DNA of 64,000 bases from contig JAMOSO010000050.1 of NCBI GenBank assembly GCA_027063065.1, forward strand, positions 36,067-100,066, read 5' to 3'. Positions within the stretch are counted from its first letter, which is position 1. The number at the start of each line of letters is the position of its first letter. A program made the position numbers and the translations under genes. The DNA is from Planctomycetota bacterium (GTDB lineage: Bacteria; Planctomycetota; JAMOSO01). Shown piece after piece: positions 28,328 to 37,337 of this stretch. The notes under the pieces were generated by a model that was given only the letters and a program-made list of their open reading frames with translations, had not been told where the DNA came from and did not search any database.

Positions 28328-31300
28328 TTATAACATTCCTTGAAATGATGCCGATTGTGATTGTAACTGACTCATAGCGGTTTCCATCGCATCAAACTGT
28401 CTTTGTAAACGCAATTTAGTTTGCATTGCACGATCTTCAATAGTACTTAACCTATCCTCATAATCGCTAATATTTTGATCAATCCTATCACTTTCAGCAA
28501 AAGTTAATCCATCAAAACTATTTACAATATCATCTAAACTGCCGTTAACTTTATCTCCTAACCCTCTATTCTCAAAAGTTTGTACCTCAACTAACCGTGC
28601 AACTCCATCAGCGTCATCACCTAATGCATCAATCTTAAATCTAATTCTATCGGTATGTAAAGTCTCCGGAAAAGAAAAAAAGTTTGTGGCTAAAGCATTA
28701 TCTGTCGTTGAGACCTGATCCTGCCACTGACCTAAATTTTTATCAAAATATTGTAAAGTAAAATCTTTCCAACCATATTTTGCAGCTGGCATACTTGGAG
28801 TGTCAATTTGATACATTGTCAAAGAATCAATATTTCTTACTTTTCCAAAATTAAGCTCTAAATAATCACCTGAGCTCCAATTTGAATTTTGCCAACCATT
28901 GGTAGAGCCAAAGGATGCTGAATCTTCATTACCATTAATCACATTTTGAGCATCATAATCATCATCTGTAGTAGCAGAAATATAACTACCCTCAGCAGAC
29001 GAACCAACATTTGCCTCATAAGTAAACAATTTTTCTACTGCACTAATATCATTATCTAGCGCGCTTTTAAAACGCTTTTCATCATATTTAATCGTTCCGT
29101 CAGTATCTAATCTTATCCCAACCGAATAAAAACCAGTATAGGCACCACTAGTTCCTTTAACTGGGTTTGAAAGCATATCAAATATTTTATTTTGTACTCT
29201 TCGTATTGCAGAATTTCCATATAAAACACCTTTAGTGATGGCTGTGGACTCTTCTTTACCTTCTTTATCTGCTGTACCATCTGCCAAATCATCACCTACT
29301 TCAAACTTAGTCAAAGTATTAATATCTTCTAAAACCTGATTAAGTTGATCCACAAAAGACTGCATCTTTTCCACTAAACTATCTGTATCACGTTTAACAT
29401 TTAATGTAACTTTTTTATCCGATGCCGATTTAATATCTAAAGTTAAACCAGACACAATATTTTTAACCTTATTTGAACCACTTTTTATTAATAATGGGTT
29501 AGCATTAGCGCCATCAACTCCCATAAAAACCAAAGCGTCTTGAGCCTTAGTTGTTTGAGTAAAAGATAAACCATCTATAGCCGAATCAATAGTAATAGCC
29601 GCACTTTCACCAGCGACTTCTGAATTTATAGAAAGACGATAAGGGGTTGAACCGGCACCTGTTTGAATAATACTGGCATTTAACAAATCAGATTTAGCAT
29701 CTATTTTTGTTTGTAAAGTTTCTAGTGTGTCTTCACTATTAGTAGTAATTTGAAAATCATACGAACCATTAATTTCTGAATCTGAAATTGGGGAAGTTAA
29801 TAAATTTAAACTTTTGGCTGTTCCAGATGTACCATCTGTGATTTGCAAAGAGCCCGATCCACCTGTAGTATCTACAATTTTAATACCATCACCCGTATCG
29901 TTAATAGAAGCCGTAACAGCTGTACCTGCTTTAGAATTGATTTTAGCAATAACATCATCTAAAGTTTTATCAGCAACATTAATTTCTACTTCCCATTTAG
30001 TTCCATTACGATCTTTTATATTAAAAATACCCTCATTAATACCCTTTCCTCCATTAAAATTTTCCATTTTAGTCTGACCAGAAAATATCGCCATATCCAA
30101 ATCACCACCAATAACTTCATCTACTTCTGTTCCTGGGTCATTGTCAATGCCTAAATCTTCAGCCATATCACCGCTAATTTTTAAATCTCCGCTATCACCA
30201 GTAGTATCCCGTAACTGTATACCATTACCATTTTTATTAATACTAACTTGTACGCTTGCTCCAGAATTGTTAATACCTTTTATTACATCCTGCAAGGTCT
30301 CTGCAGAACTCAAATCGACTGTTGTTGAAGATCCATCGCGTGTTTCTATTGTAATATCACCAGTTCTAATACCTGTTTTGTTAATACCTGCTAAATTGCG
30401 TAACAAAACATCATTTAATCCTGCAACCACGCGCCCAGATAAAGATGTTGATGACACCCCATCCTCACCCGTGTCTAAACCTAAACCTTCCGCAACTGTA
30501 CCCAACTGTATTCCTCCCGCAGTTTTGTCGGTAAAAACCATATCTCCACCACCTGAGGAACTATCTTCAAGCTTTATGCTATTACCATCATCACTTAAAG
30601 AAGCTGTAATATTAATACTATTATCCGACAGTTCAGAATTTAATACAGATATCAAATCGCCGACATTATTTATATTTTTGCCTTTTAATGTGATATCAGC
30701 TGAATTATCATCGCCATCTTCAACACTAATAGTGCCAAGAGTAATACCTAATCCGTCATTTAAAACTGCTATACTAGTTGAATTATTAACTCCATGTATA
30801 TCTGAACCTGTTAGCGTTCCTGTAGCAGTACCTAATATGCCCAAGTCTGATGCTGTTGTACCACCTGAAACCTCATTAACCGTAATATCTCCACCTGTTC
30901 CATCAGTCAAAACTAATTTATCACCTGAATCACTAATACTTGCCGTAATATCTAAGCCAGAGTTATTAATAGCTTCTAAAACAGAATCAACATCCACAGC
31001 TCGACTTAAATCAATAGATTCAGTATTGCCTGACCCATCTGTAATACTAATTTCTCCCCTACTAATACCTTGTCCATTATTTAATTCATCAACTATAGTA
31101 CTTTTACCTAAATTACGACTACCAAACGCCAACTCCATAGTGCCTGCGCCTATAGGAGTATCGTCACTTGTAAAACCAGAACTATAAAAAGCTGCTGCAG
31201 AAGCCGTTTGCGAAACTTCAAAAGAATAAGTACCAACTGGAGTAGCAGAAGTGGATGCACCTAATAAAATAGACTCATCTGTACTTGATACAGTCTTATT

Positions 31301-31525
31301 ATTAAAAGTATAACTGTGTCGCAATGTAGAAAAACCCAATTTAGCTGTAAGTAAATTGGTTGTTACTATTTTAAATGCCTCTTTTTGCACTTTGGCATTA
31401 TCTATTTTTTTTTGTATATCCCCCATAGGGATTTTTTGAATAGATACCATAGCATCAATAATGCCAGCGGTATCTAAACCAGATGCTAAACCTGTACTAC
31501 TTCTTAATGCTGCTTCAGTTGCCAT
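28328..31525 (-). CDS. fliD: Giant flagellar cap protein FliD with IN repeats and an inserted discoidin domain
   Basis: Filament cap that folds incoming flagellin and can act as an adhesin. At 1065 residues it is over twice the enterobacterial size. The N-terminal FliD core (TGLASGLDTAGIIDAM, 11-26) and the C-terminal coiled coil (about 1000-1065, ending in SQSASFQGML) are intact. Between them lie four IN-type repeats (about 150-217, 256-330, 380-450, 494-565) and, at ~845-985, an F5/8 type C domain. The latter shows the hallmarks NVINGNEDSASF, GDYLELNFGKVRNIDSL, FTLQYFDKNLGQWQ and DRIRFKI. It is inserted just before the C-terminal helices, probably displayed on the cap surface. The domain suggests carbohydrate binding; this is inferred. 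Confidence 0.93.
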   Translation of the reverse strand: MATEAALRSSTGLASGLDTAGIIDAMVSIQKIPMGDIQKKIDNAKVQKEAFKIVTTNLLTAKLGFSTLRHSYTFNNKTVSSTDESILLGASTSATPVGTYSFEVSQTASAAAFYSSGFTSDDTPIGAGTMELAFGSRNLGKSTIVDELNNGQGISRGEISITDGSGNTESIDLSRAVDVDSVLEAINNSGLDITASISDSGDKLVLTDGTGGDITVNEVSGGTTASDLGILGTATGTLTGSDIHGVNNSTSIAVLNDGLGITLGTISVEDGDDNSADITLKGKNINNVGDLISVLNSELSDNSINITASLSDDGNSIKLEDSSSGGGDMVFTDKTAGGIQLGTVAEGLGLDTGEDGVSSTSLSGRVVAGLNDVLLRNLAGINKTGIRTGDITIETRDGSSTTVDLSSAETLQDVIKGINNSGASVQVSINKNGNGIQLRDTTGDSGDLKISGDMAEDLGIDNDPGTEVDEVIGGDLDMAIFSGQTKMENFNGGKGINEGIFNIKDRNGTKWEVEINVADKTLDDVIAKINSKAGTAVTASINDTGDGIKIVDTTGGSGSLQITDGTSGTAKSLNLLTSPISDSEINGSYDFQITTNSEDTLETLQTKIDAKSDLLNASIIQTGAGSTPYRLSINSEVAGESAAITIDSAIDGLSFTQTTKAQDALVFMGVDGANANPLLIKSGSNKVKNIVSGLTLDIKSASDKKVTLNVKRDTDSLVEKMQSFVDQLNQVLEDINTLTKFEVGDDLADGTADKEGKEESTAITKGVLYGNSAIRRVQNKIFDMLSNPVKGTSGAYTGFYSVGIRLDTDGTIKYDEKRFKSALDNDISAVEKLFTYEANVGSSAEGSYISATTDDDYDAQNVINGNEDSASFGSTNGWQNSNWSSGDYLELNFGKVRNIDSLTMYQIDTPSMPAAKYGWKDFTLQYFDKNLGQWQDQVSTTDNALATNFFSFPETLHTDRIRFKIDALGDDADGVARLVEVQTFENRGLGDKVNGSLDDIVNSFDGLTFAESDRIDQNISDYEDRLSTIEDRAMQTKLRLQRQFDAMETAMSQLQSQSASFQGML
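28571..28993 (-). other. F5/8 type C (discoidin) domain inside FliD
   Basis: Codes for about residues 845-985 of FliD. The galactose-binding-like jelly roll is recognised by N-V-I-N-G, the Trp-rich strand, ELNFGKVRNID, the FTLQYFD strand and a closing RIRFKI strand. The boundaries are approximate. Confidence 0.75.
29831..31078 (-). repeat. Four degenerate IN-type repeats within fliD
   Basis: Codes for four repeats of roughly 65-75 residues at 110-125 residue spacing. Each runs as G-I-x-x-G-x-I-x-I-x-D, then a V-x-x-V-I-x-x-I-N helix, then T-A-S-I-x-D-x-G-D-x-I-x-L-x-D. They resemble the flagellar hook IN motif. Confidence 0.75.
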
Positions 31526-31575
31526 AATTAATCCTTATCACTTGGTTACTTAAATAACCTTACCCGTACTATTAA

Positions 31576-31603
31576 TTATCGGCTCTCAACTGGAGCTACT
31601 TTA
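31576..31603 (-). promoter_or_regulatory. Sigma-28 (FliA) type promoter of fliD-fliS
   Basis: Read on the minus strand, TAAA is followed after 16 bases by GCCGATAA, an exact match to the sigma-28 -10 box and the -35 core. The usual spacer is 15. It lies about 50 bases upstream of fliD, at the right distance for a late flagellar promoter. Confidence 0.8.
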
Positions 31604-31629
31604 GATTTTTTTTATATTTAGGCTATTTT

Positions 31630-32265
31630 TTACCTCTTTTTGCCTCTTTTTGCCTTCAAAGCAAGCATTTTACGCTTTAGGCGTTTAGTAACTTCTGGTA
31701 TACCACCTTTTGCAACAATGGGCTCAAATTGATTTTTATAATTCATAACCATACCAACCCCTTCCACTTTAACATCATAAACCCACCAAATACCTTTATG
31801 CAAAAACATCTTATAGACCACTGGCACTTGTTTGTCTGTCAATTCAAAATAAGACTTAACCTCAGCCTTACGACCTTTGCTAAAAATACGTTCTCCACCT
31901 TCAGGAAAAACAAAACTTTGGCCATTATACTCATTTAACCTACCCACATAGGTTTCTTCTAACAATGCCTTCAAAGCTTTAACATAAGCGTCTCTGTCCG
32001 ATCTAGGCACAGCAACCCATTTTTTGGTTTTATAACCCACAGCTCTTCGTGCCATTTCTTGCCATGAAAAAAATTGTTCTAAAATTTGACGTATTTGCTC
32101 CACACTAGAATCTTTAACGCGCCCACTACGCCTGCTATTTTTAGATTTTAAAATACTTTCAATGGTCTTGATATGTTTTTGCAACTGTATTGTTGGCTCA
32201 CCAGCAAATGTAGTTGACAACAAAAATACTGAAAAAACCATAATTAAAATAACTTTTTGCATCAT
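31630..32265 (-). CDS. mlaC: MlaC-like periplasmic phospholipid carrier
   Basis: Tgt2/MlaC family lipid shuttle between the outer membrane and the inner-membrane MCE complex. It has 211 residues with a signal peptide ending near residue 21 (LLSTTFAGE). The family pattern is seen in QILEQFFSWQEMARRAVG, the YVKALKALLEETYVGRL helix and the late YDVKVEGVGMVMNYKNQF. The C-terminus is unusually basic (KRKMLALKAKRGKKR). It overlaps mlaD by ATGA; GGAGG favours the second of two adjacent ATG codons (32262). Confidence 0.9.
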   Translation of the reverse strand: MMQKVILIMVFSVFLLSTTFAGEPTIQLQKHIKTIESILKSKNSRRSGRVKDSSVEQIRQILEQFFSWQEMARRAVGYKTKKWVAVPRSDRDAYVKALKALLEETYVGRLNEYNGQSFVFPEGGERIFSKGRKAEVKSYFELTDKQVPVVYKMFLHKGIWWVYDVKVEGVGMVMNYKNQFEPIVAKGGIPEVTKRLKRKMLALKAKRGKKR

Positions 32266-32708
32266 ACGCCTCCAAATACATATTTACTAATCAATTCTTC
32301 TATATCAATGGTTGATTCTGTCTCTTCAATAGTATCACCATCCACTAAGAGTTCATCTCCTGCACCCAATTTTAAACGAATATATTTATCCCCAATTAAA
32401 CCACTTGTCTTTACTGATGCTGTAACTTCTTCATCAACTTCAATACCTTTATTAATTTTTAAGATTACAACAGCTCTATTTTCATCTTGATTAAGACTTA
32501 TTTTTTCAACACAACCCACTTGCACGCCTGCCATTTCAACCCGTGCGCCCTCTGCCAATCCAGTTACAGAAATAAACTTAGCAGTTAATCTATAACTATC
32601 ATTAGAACTAAAACCCATTTTACCTAATCGAATACTTAAATAACCTATAGCCACTATTCCGATTATTACAAAAATACCTACAAAAAACTCAATAGCTGTT
32701 CGCTTCAT
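32262..32708 (-). CDS. mlaD: MlaD-like MCE protein
   Basis: Inner-membrane anchored substrate-binding ring subunit of the lipid transporter. It has 148 residues, with one N-terminal membrane helix (7-26) and a single MCE domain: FISVTGLAEGARVEMAGVQVGCVEKI, then VKTSGLIGDKYIRL. The C-terminal tail with STIDIEELISKYVFGG is the short form that forms a hexameric ring in E. coli. It lies 9 bases after the ATPase gene and overlaps mlaC. Confidence 0.93.
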   Translation of the reverse strand: MKRTAIEFFVGIFVIIGIVAIGYLSIRLGKMGFSSNDSYRLTAKFISVTGLAEGARVEMAGVQVGCVEKISLNQDENRAVVILKINKGIEVDEEVTASVKTSGLIGDKYIRLKLGAGDELLVDGDTIEETESTIDIEELISKYVFGGV

Positions 32709-32717
32709 TGCTTTATC

Positions 32718-33929
32718 CTAATTAGTTTCAAAATTACCTATATTATCAAGTTTATCACACACATTTGTAATTAACTTATCAAAATCATTGCCTTTATGCG
32801 CCATAACAACCCCAGCTTCTATCGAATAAGATAAAGGCTTGTGCCCAGCAGATAACAATAAAGATTGTTTGTTTATATCTTCCTGAACTGCTTTTATTAC
32901 TTTTGATGCAGTTTCAACATCAACACCAGGCATCATAGCAACTACAATATCATCACTATATTTACCGTTATAATGGTTTTGTCCAACAGCACTTGATACT
33001 CGCTCTGCCAATCTACGAAAGAGTTCTTGCCCCACTGAAAAACCTAAATAATTATTAATTTTATCTATATTCTTAACTCTGAATACTAACAAACCTGCAA
33101 ATGGGTTACCTTGTGCTACCCTATCAAACTCATGCTCAAATTGATGCGCTAAAGTACCTTTATGACTTAAGCCAGTTAAAGCATCACGCAAGGATGATGA
33201 ACCCTGAATAAACTGCTGTACTATTTCATTATTATTAGTTTGTACATCATCTGGTGCACCTTCGGCAATAATATGTCCCTGATCTAACATTGCAACCTTA
33301 TGAGAAAAATAAAATATATCAGGAATTTCATGTGAAACCATAATGGCTGTAAATTTCAACTCGGCTTGCATTTGAGCAATCATAGCATGAACCGCATTTT
33401 TTCTAACTGGATCAAGACCAGTTGTTGGCTCATCAAATAAAATAATCTCTGGCTCCATAACCAACACTCTGGCTAAGCCTACACGCTTTTGCATACCTCC
33501 AGAAATTTGAGCAGGATATTTATCTGCTATATGGTCAATTTCTAGCTTTTCCATTCTACCCATGACCTTTAAGTAGATATCAAATTCGGACATTTTGGTT
33601 TTTTCGCGCAATGGCAAGGCAATATTGTCAAATGCCGTCATAGAATCAAACAAGGCAACATTTTGAAACATATAACCTGATTTCGATTTCATAAAAGAGC
33701 GTTCTCGTCTACCTAATTCAGATAGTTTTTTGCCCTCAAATAAAATATGACCACTATCTGGTGCCATTAAACCAATTAAATGCTTTAAAATAACAGTCTT
33801 TCCCATGCCACTTTTGCCAATAATGGTAGTTATTTGACCTTTTGGAATAGAAAAATTGATATTATCTAAAATGGTTAAATTTCCAAACTTTTTACTTACA
33901 TTGCAAAATTCAATTAAAGGATCAGGCAT
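32718..33929 (-). CDS. mlaF: MlaF-type ABC ATPase fused to a degenerate GGDEF-like domain
   Basis: Energises retrograde or anterograde phospholipid transport with MlaE. Residues 1-245 are a complete ABC ATPase: Walker A GKSGMGKT (38-45), Q89, signature SGGMQ (143-147), Walker B LFDEP (164-168) and H-loop H200. MlaF is normally about 270 residues; this has 403. The extra 150 residues (~247-400) follow the GGDEF layout, starting RDALTGL and ending SIEAGVVMA. The active site reads SDDIV (325-329) instead of G-G-[DE]-E-F and the metal-binding Asp positions are lost, so it should not make cyclic di-GMP. A regulatory or ligand-sensing role is inferred. No mlaB (STAS) gene is in the operon. Confidence 0.88.
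   Translation of the reverse strand: MPDPLIEFCNVSKKFGNLTILDNINFSIPKGQITTIIGKSGMGKTVILKHLIGLMAPDSGHILFEGKKLSELGRRERSFMKSKSGYMFQNVALFDSMTAFDNIALPLREKTKMSEFDIYLKVMGRMEKLEIDHIADKYPAQISGGMQKRVGLARVLVMEPEIILFDEPTTGLDPVRKNAVHAMIAQMQAELKFTAIMVSHEIPDIFYFSHKVAMLDQGHIIAEGAPDDVQTNNNEIVQQFIQGSSSLRDALTGLSHKGTLAHQFEHEFDRVAQGNPFAGLLVFRVKNIDKINNYLGFSVGQELFRRLAERVSSAVGQNHYNGKYSDDIVVAMMPGVDVETASKVIKAVQEDINKQSLLLSAGHKPLSYSIEAGVVMAHKGNDFDKLITNVCDKLDNIGNFETN
32730..33191 (-). other. Degenerate GGDEF-like domain at the MlaF C-terminus
   Basis: Codes for about residues 247-400 of MlaF. It aligns by eye to GGDEF domains through DALTGLSHKGTL, INNYLGFSVGQELFRRLAERV, YSDDIVVAMMP and SIEAGVVMA. Catalytic and metal residues are replaced. 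Confidence 0.7.
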
Positions 33930-33931
33930 AA

Positions 33932-34729
33932 TTAAAACATAAAAGAAGTTAAAATATAGTCAAGAATCAAAATCCACACCGATGATATCACAACCGCAGA
34001 TGTAGTAGCAAAACCAACCGCTTTTGCCCCTTGCCCACCTCCGCGCAATGTAGTGCAAAAATAACCGCGATAACAACAAATCCATGCTGTAACAAAGCCA
34101 AAAAATAAAGGCTTAATTAATCCGCAAATAATATCATACATATCTATCGTAGAAATCATTGAATTCCAAAAAATGCCATTATCCGCACCTAATAAACACA
34201 CACCTATCAAATAAGCTCCAAAAATACCCACTACATTAAAAATAGCTGTAAGCAACGGAAAGGATAATATTGAAGCTAACAACCTAGGTGTAAATAAAAA
34301 TTTAATGGGAGATATATCCATTGTGTCTAAAGCATCTATCTGTTCAGAGATACGCATAATACCAAGCTCTGCCGCCATCGCTGAACCCGCCCGTCCCGCA
34401 ATCACTAAAGACGCCAACACGGGCGCAAGCTCTAAAATTAAAGATCTTGCCACAGCTGCACCCAAAACACCCTCTGCCCCAAATTGCACTAAAGTTTTAT
34501 AAAGTTGCAACGACATTACCATGCCAGTAAATAATCCAACAAGCGCAACTACAAAAACAGATTTAGCACCTATAAATAGTAGTTGATCTGAAAAGCGTGT
34601 ATATCCCCAAGGATAGCAAATGCAACCACTTATGCCTCGCAACATAAAAATGCCAGCATGCCCTAAACCACCGATAGCATTGATACTAACACGACCTAAA
34701 TTATTAACTGCCAAAATGGGGTTAAACAT
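33932..34729 (-). CDS. mlaE: MlaE-like lipid ABC transporter permease
   Basis: Membrane subunit of the MCE transporter, 265 residues with about five or six hydrophobic segments. The family core is clear: GAEGVLGAAVARSLILELAPVLASLVIAGRAGSAMAAELG, with the conserved E-x-x-P and the Met-Arg-x-x-E-Q-I-D-A-L-D coupling segment. The N-terminus has no fused STAS domain. It is followed after 2 bases by mlaF and preceded after 5 bases by ugd, so it lies in one operon. Confidence 0.94.
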   Translation of the reverse strand: MFNPILAVNNLGRVSINAIGGLGHAGIFMLRGISGCICYPWGYTRFSDQLLFIGAKSVFVVALVGLFTGMVMSLQLYKTLVQFGAEGVLGAAVARSLILELAPVLASLVIAGRAGSAMAAELGIMRISEQIDALDTMDISPIKFLFTPRLLASILSFPLLTAIFNVVGIFGAYLIGVCLLGADNGIFWNSMISTIDMYDIICGLIKPLFFGFVTAWICCYRGYFCTTLRGGGQGAKAVGFATTSAVVISSVWILILDYILTSFMF

Positions 34730-34734
34730 AATTT

Positions 34735-36042
34735 TTATAAATTTCTACCTATGGAAAAATAATCCCAACCCATTTCTTGCATTTTTTGCAAATCATACAA
34801 ATTTCGTCCATCAAAAATTACTGGAGCTTTTAATAATTCTTTCATACGATTAAAATCAGGACGGCGATATTCATTCCATTCTGTAGCGATAATCAAAGCA
34901 TCAGCACCATCTAAAGCAGCGTAATTAATACCGCAATATTTTATTTTATCTACTGGGAAAATGTGTTCCATTTCCTGCATAGCTTCTGGATCATGAACCT
35001 GTACTGTAACACCTTCATTGAGTAAAAAATTAATCAATTCAATAGCTGGTGCCTCACGCACATCATCAGTATTAGGCTTAAAAGCCAAACCCCAAATAGC
35101 GATTGTTTTACCTTTTAAATCACCATTAAAGTATTTAGATATACGAGGACAAAGAATTGATTTTTGTCTATCGTTAACTTCATGAATTGAATCTAATAAC
35201 TGCACATTAACACCGTTTTCCTTAGCTGTCTCTGACAAAGCGCGCACATCTTTAGGAAAACAAGAACCGCCATAACCTATGCCAGAAAACAAAAAACTTG
35301 TTCCTATGCGAGAATCACTGCCAATACCAGCACGGACATTATCAACATTAGCACCCACAGCATCACAAATATTAGCAATTTCATTCATAAAAGAAATACG
35401 TGCTGCTAGCATACAATTTGCCGCGTATTTAGTCATTTCTGCACTGGCTACATCCATAACAAACAAACGTGAACTTGTACGCATAAAAGGAGAGTATAAC
35501 TCACGCATAATCTCGGCTGCTTTTTCAGATTCAGCACCTATAACAACCCTGTCTGGTTTCATAAAATCATCAATAGCTGCGCCTTCTTTTAAAAATTCAG
35601 GATTTGACACAACATCAAAATCACCATCTGTTTTAGCCGCTATAGCCTGTTTAACCTTAGCCGCAGTACCTACTGGAACAGTTGATTTGTCTACAATTAC
35701 TTTATAACCATTTAAATAAGTACCTATTGTATCCGCAACAGAAAGCACAAACTTCAAATCGGCCTTACCATCACCATCTGGCGGGGTACCAACTGCTATA
35801 AAAATAACATCGCCATGCTCTACGCCAAGCTTGACATCACTAGAAAATTTTAATCTTGACTCCTTAGTGTTGCGTTTTACCAATTCTTCCAAACCTGGTT
35901 CATAAATAGGGATTTGCCCATTATTTAAGGCATCCACCTTTTGCTGGTCGATATCTATACAATACACATCATTGCCAGACTCAGCAAAACACGTACCTGC
36001 AACTAAACCCACATAACCAGTACCAAAAACAGAAATCTTCAT
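34735..36042 (-). CDS. ugd: UDP-glucose 6-dehydrogenase
   Basis: Oxidises UDP-glucose to UDP-glucuronate for surface polysaccharide, with two NAD. It has 435 residues. The NAD motif GTGYVGLVAG is at residues 7-16. The catalytic cysteine lies in GYGGSCFPKD (near residues 256-265), and NPEFLKEG is also typical. GAGG upstream supports the ATG. It is packed between apgM (5-base gap) and mlaE (5-base gap), an unusual but clearly co-transcribed arrangement. Confidence 0.96.
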   Translation of the reverse strand: MKISVFGTGYVGLVAGTCFAESGNDVYCIDIDQQKVDALNNGQIPIYEPGLEELVKRNTKESRLKFSSDVKLGVEHGDVIFIAVGTPPDGDGKADLKFVLSVADTIGTYLNGYKVIVDKSTVPVGTAAKVKQAIAAKTDGDFDVVSNPEFLKEGAAIDDFMKPDRVVIGAESEKAAEIMRELYSPFMRTSSRLFVMDVASAEMTKYAANCMLAARISFMNEIANICDAVGANVDNVRAGIGSDSRIGTSFLFSGIGYGGSCFPKDVRALSETAKENGVNVQLLDSIHEVNDRQKSILCPRISKYFNGDLKGKTIAIWGLAFKPNTDDVREAPAIELINFLLNEGVTVQVHDPEAMQEMEHIFPVDKIKYCGINYAALDGADALIIATEWNEYRRPDFNRMKELLKAPVIFDGRNLYDLQKMQEMGWDYFSIGRNL

Positions 36043-36047
36043 ATGTA

Positions 36048-37247
36048 TTATTCCTCAAATGACCCTTTTAAAAACATATTCATTAATTTGTAACCTTCGC
36101 GAACACAATAAACTGAATCTATTGCCGACTGTTCAGTTAAAACCTTAGCAGAATTAGCTTCTACACCTTTGCCAGCCACAACAAAAGGTACTGCATTATC
36201 ACTATGTGTTTTAGTCAATACAGGAGTTGGATGATCTGGCAACACCATAACCCTAACTTCTCCTATTAATGCTCGTTCATAGAAAGGCTTAACTATATAG
36301 CGATCTATTTTTTCAATAGCCCTCATTTTTAATAATGCATTACCAGAATGCCCCTCTTCATCAGGAGCCTCTATATGTATAAATACCAAATCATTTTTTT
36401 CTAAAGCCTTTAAAGCATACTCGGCCTTACCTTTATAATTTGTATCGTAATAACCTGTAATACCCGGTACAGCAATTGATTTAAATCCAATCAAATTTCC
36501 TATTCCATTAAGTAAATCAACGGCAGAAATAACAGCACCTTGCAAATTATATTTATCTTTAAAATTTTGCATACTTGGACGCTTACCCTGCCCCCACAAC
36601 CACATCATATTGGCAGGATTTTCGCCCAAGTCTAATCTAACATGATTTAAATCTGCATTTTTTAATATGTCATGACTACGCGCCATTAATTGCTGTAAAT
36701 AATAACTTCCCTCTCCTTGTGGCAAATAATCCTGCATAGGACGGCCTGTGATATCATGAGGCGGAGTAGTAAGTGCCTCAGATAATTCTGGCATTCCTTT
36801 AACAAACATTAAATGTCGATAGCCCTTACCCGAATAAAATCTAACCCTGTCATCGCCTAATTCTTTATTGAGCAATGCTATAGCCTCAGCACCCTCTTTA
36901 GTAGAAATAGAACCAGCAGAATAATCTAGCATATGTCCATCGTCTACAGTAACTAAATTACAACGAAAAACAATTTCATCATCGGCAATATCTATATGTT
37001 GAGCTGCTGCTTCTAATGGAGCGCGCCCCGTATAACACTGGGTAGTATCATAACCTAAGACCTGCATATTACAGGTATCACTACCTGCTTTAAACCCTGG
37101 AGGAGTAGTCTCAACCAAGCCCACATGCCCCATTTTAGCCAAAGCATCCATATACGGAGTATGCGCAGCAGAAAGAGGTGTCTCTCCACCAAATAATTCA
37201 AGAGGCTCATCAGCCATTCCATCAGCAAGGATTATACAATATTTCAT
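36048..37247 (-). CDS. apgM: Cofactor-independent phosphoglycerate mutase, archaeal (ApgM) type
   Basis: Interconverts 3- and 2-phosphoglycerate in glycolysis. It has 399 residues from ATG 37247, preceded by GAAGAAG; a longer frame adds seven unlikely residues. It belongs to the alkaline phosphatase superfamily: metal motif ADGMAD (residues 7-12), the catalytic Ser region GSDTCNMQVLGYDT, the HIEAPDEEGHSG segment and LPDHPTPV near the C-terminus. This is the archaeal-type enzyme, not the longer GpmI. It is first in the apgM-ugd-mlaEFDC run, just after the rpsA terminator. Confidence 0.92.
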   Translation of the reverse strand: MKYCIILADGMADEPLELFGGETPLSAAHTPYMDALAKMGHVGLVETTPPGFKAGSDTCNMQVLGYDTTQCYTGRAPLEAAAQHIDIADDEIVFRCNLVTVDDGHMLDYSAGSISTKEGAEAIALLNKELGDDRVRFYSGKGYRHLMFVKGMPELSEALTTPPHDITGRPMQDYLPQGEGSYYLQQLMARSHDILKNADLNHVRLDLGENPANMMWLWGQGKRPSMQNFKDKYNLQGAVISAVDLLNGIGNLIGFKSIAVPGITGYYDTNYKGKAEYALKALEKNDLVFIHIEAPDEEGHSGNALLKMRAIEKIDRYIVKPFYERALIGEVRVMVLPDHPTPVLTKTHSDNAVPFVVAGKGVEANSAKVLTEQSAIDSVYCVREGYKLMNMFLKGSFEE

Positions 37248-37266
37248 ATCTTCTTCTTTAAATAAC

Positions 37267-37297
37267 AAAAGGCTCTAGGATAATCCCAGAGCCTTTT
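37267..37297 (-). terminator. Terminator after rpsA
   Basis: Stem AAAAGGCTCT / AGAGCCTTTT with an inner GGA/TCC pair. On the minus strand the stem ends in TTTTGTTATT. It separates rpsA from apgM and overlaps no gene. Confidence 0.85.
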
Positions 37298-37337
37298 ATT
37301 ATATAACTTTGTTCGCTAGGAACAATATCTATTAATT

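Noticed and set aside
30141-31187. Long open frame on the plus strand opposite fliD
   Set aside because: It mirrors the repeat-rich, Ser/Asp-rich fliD codons; the product is low-complexity Ser/Pro/Ile with no ribosome binding site. It is a shadow frame.
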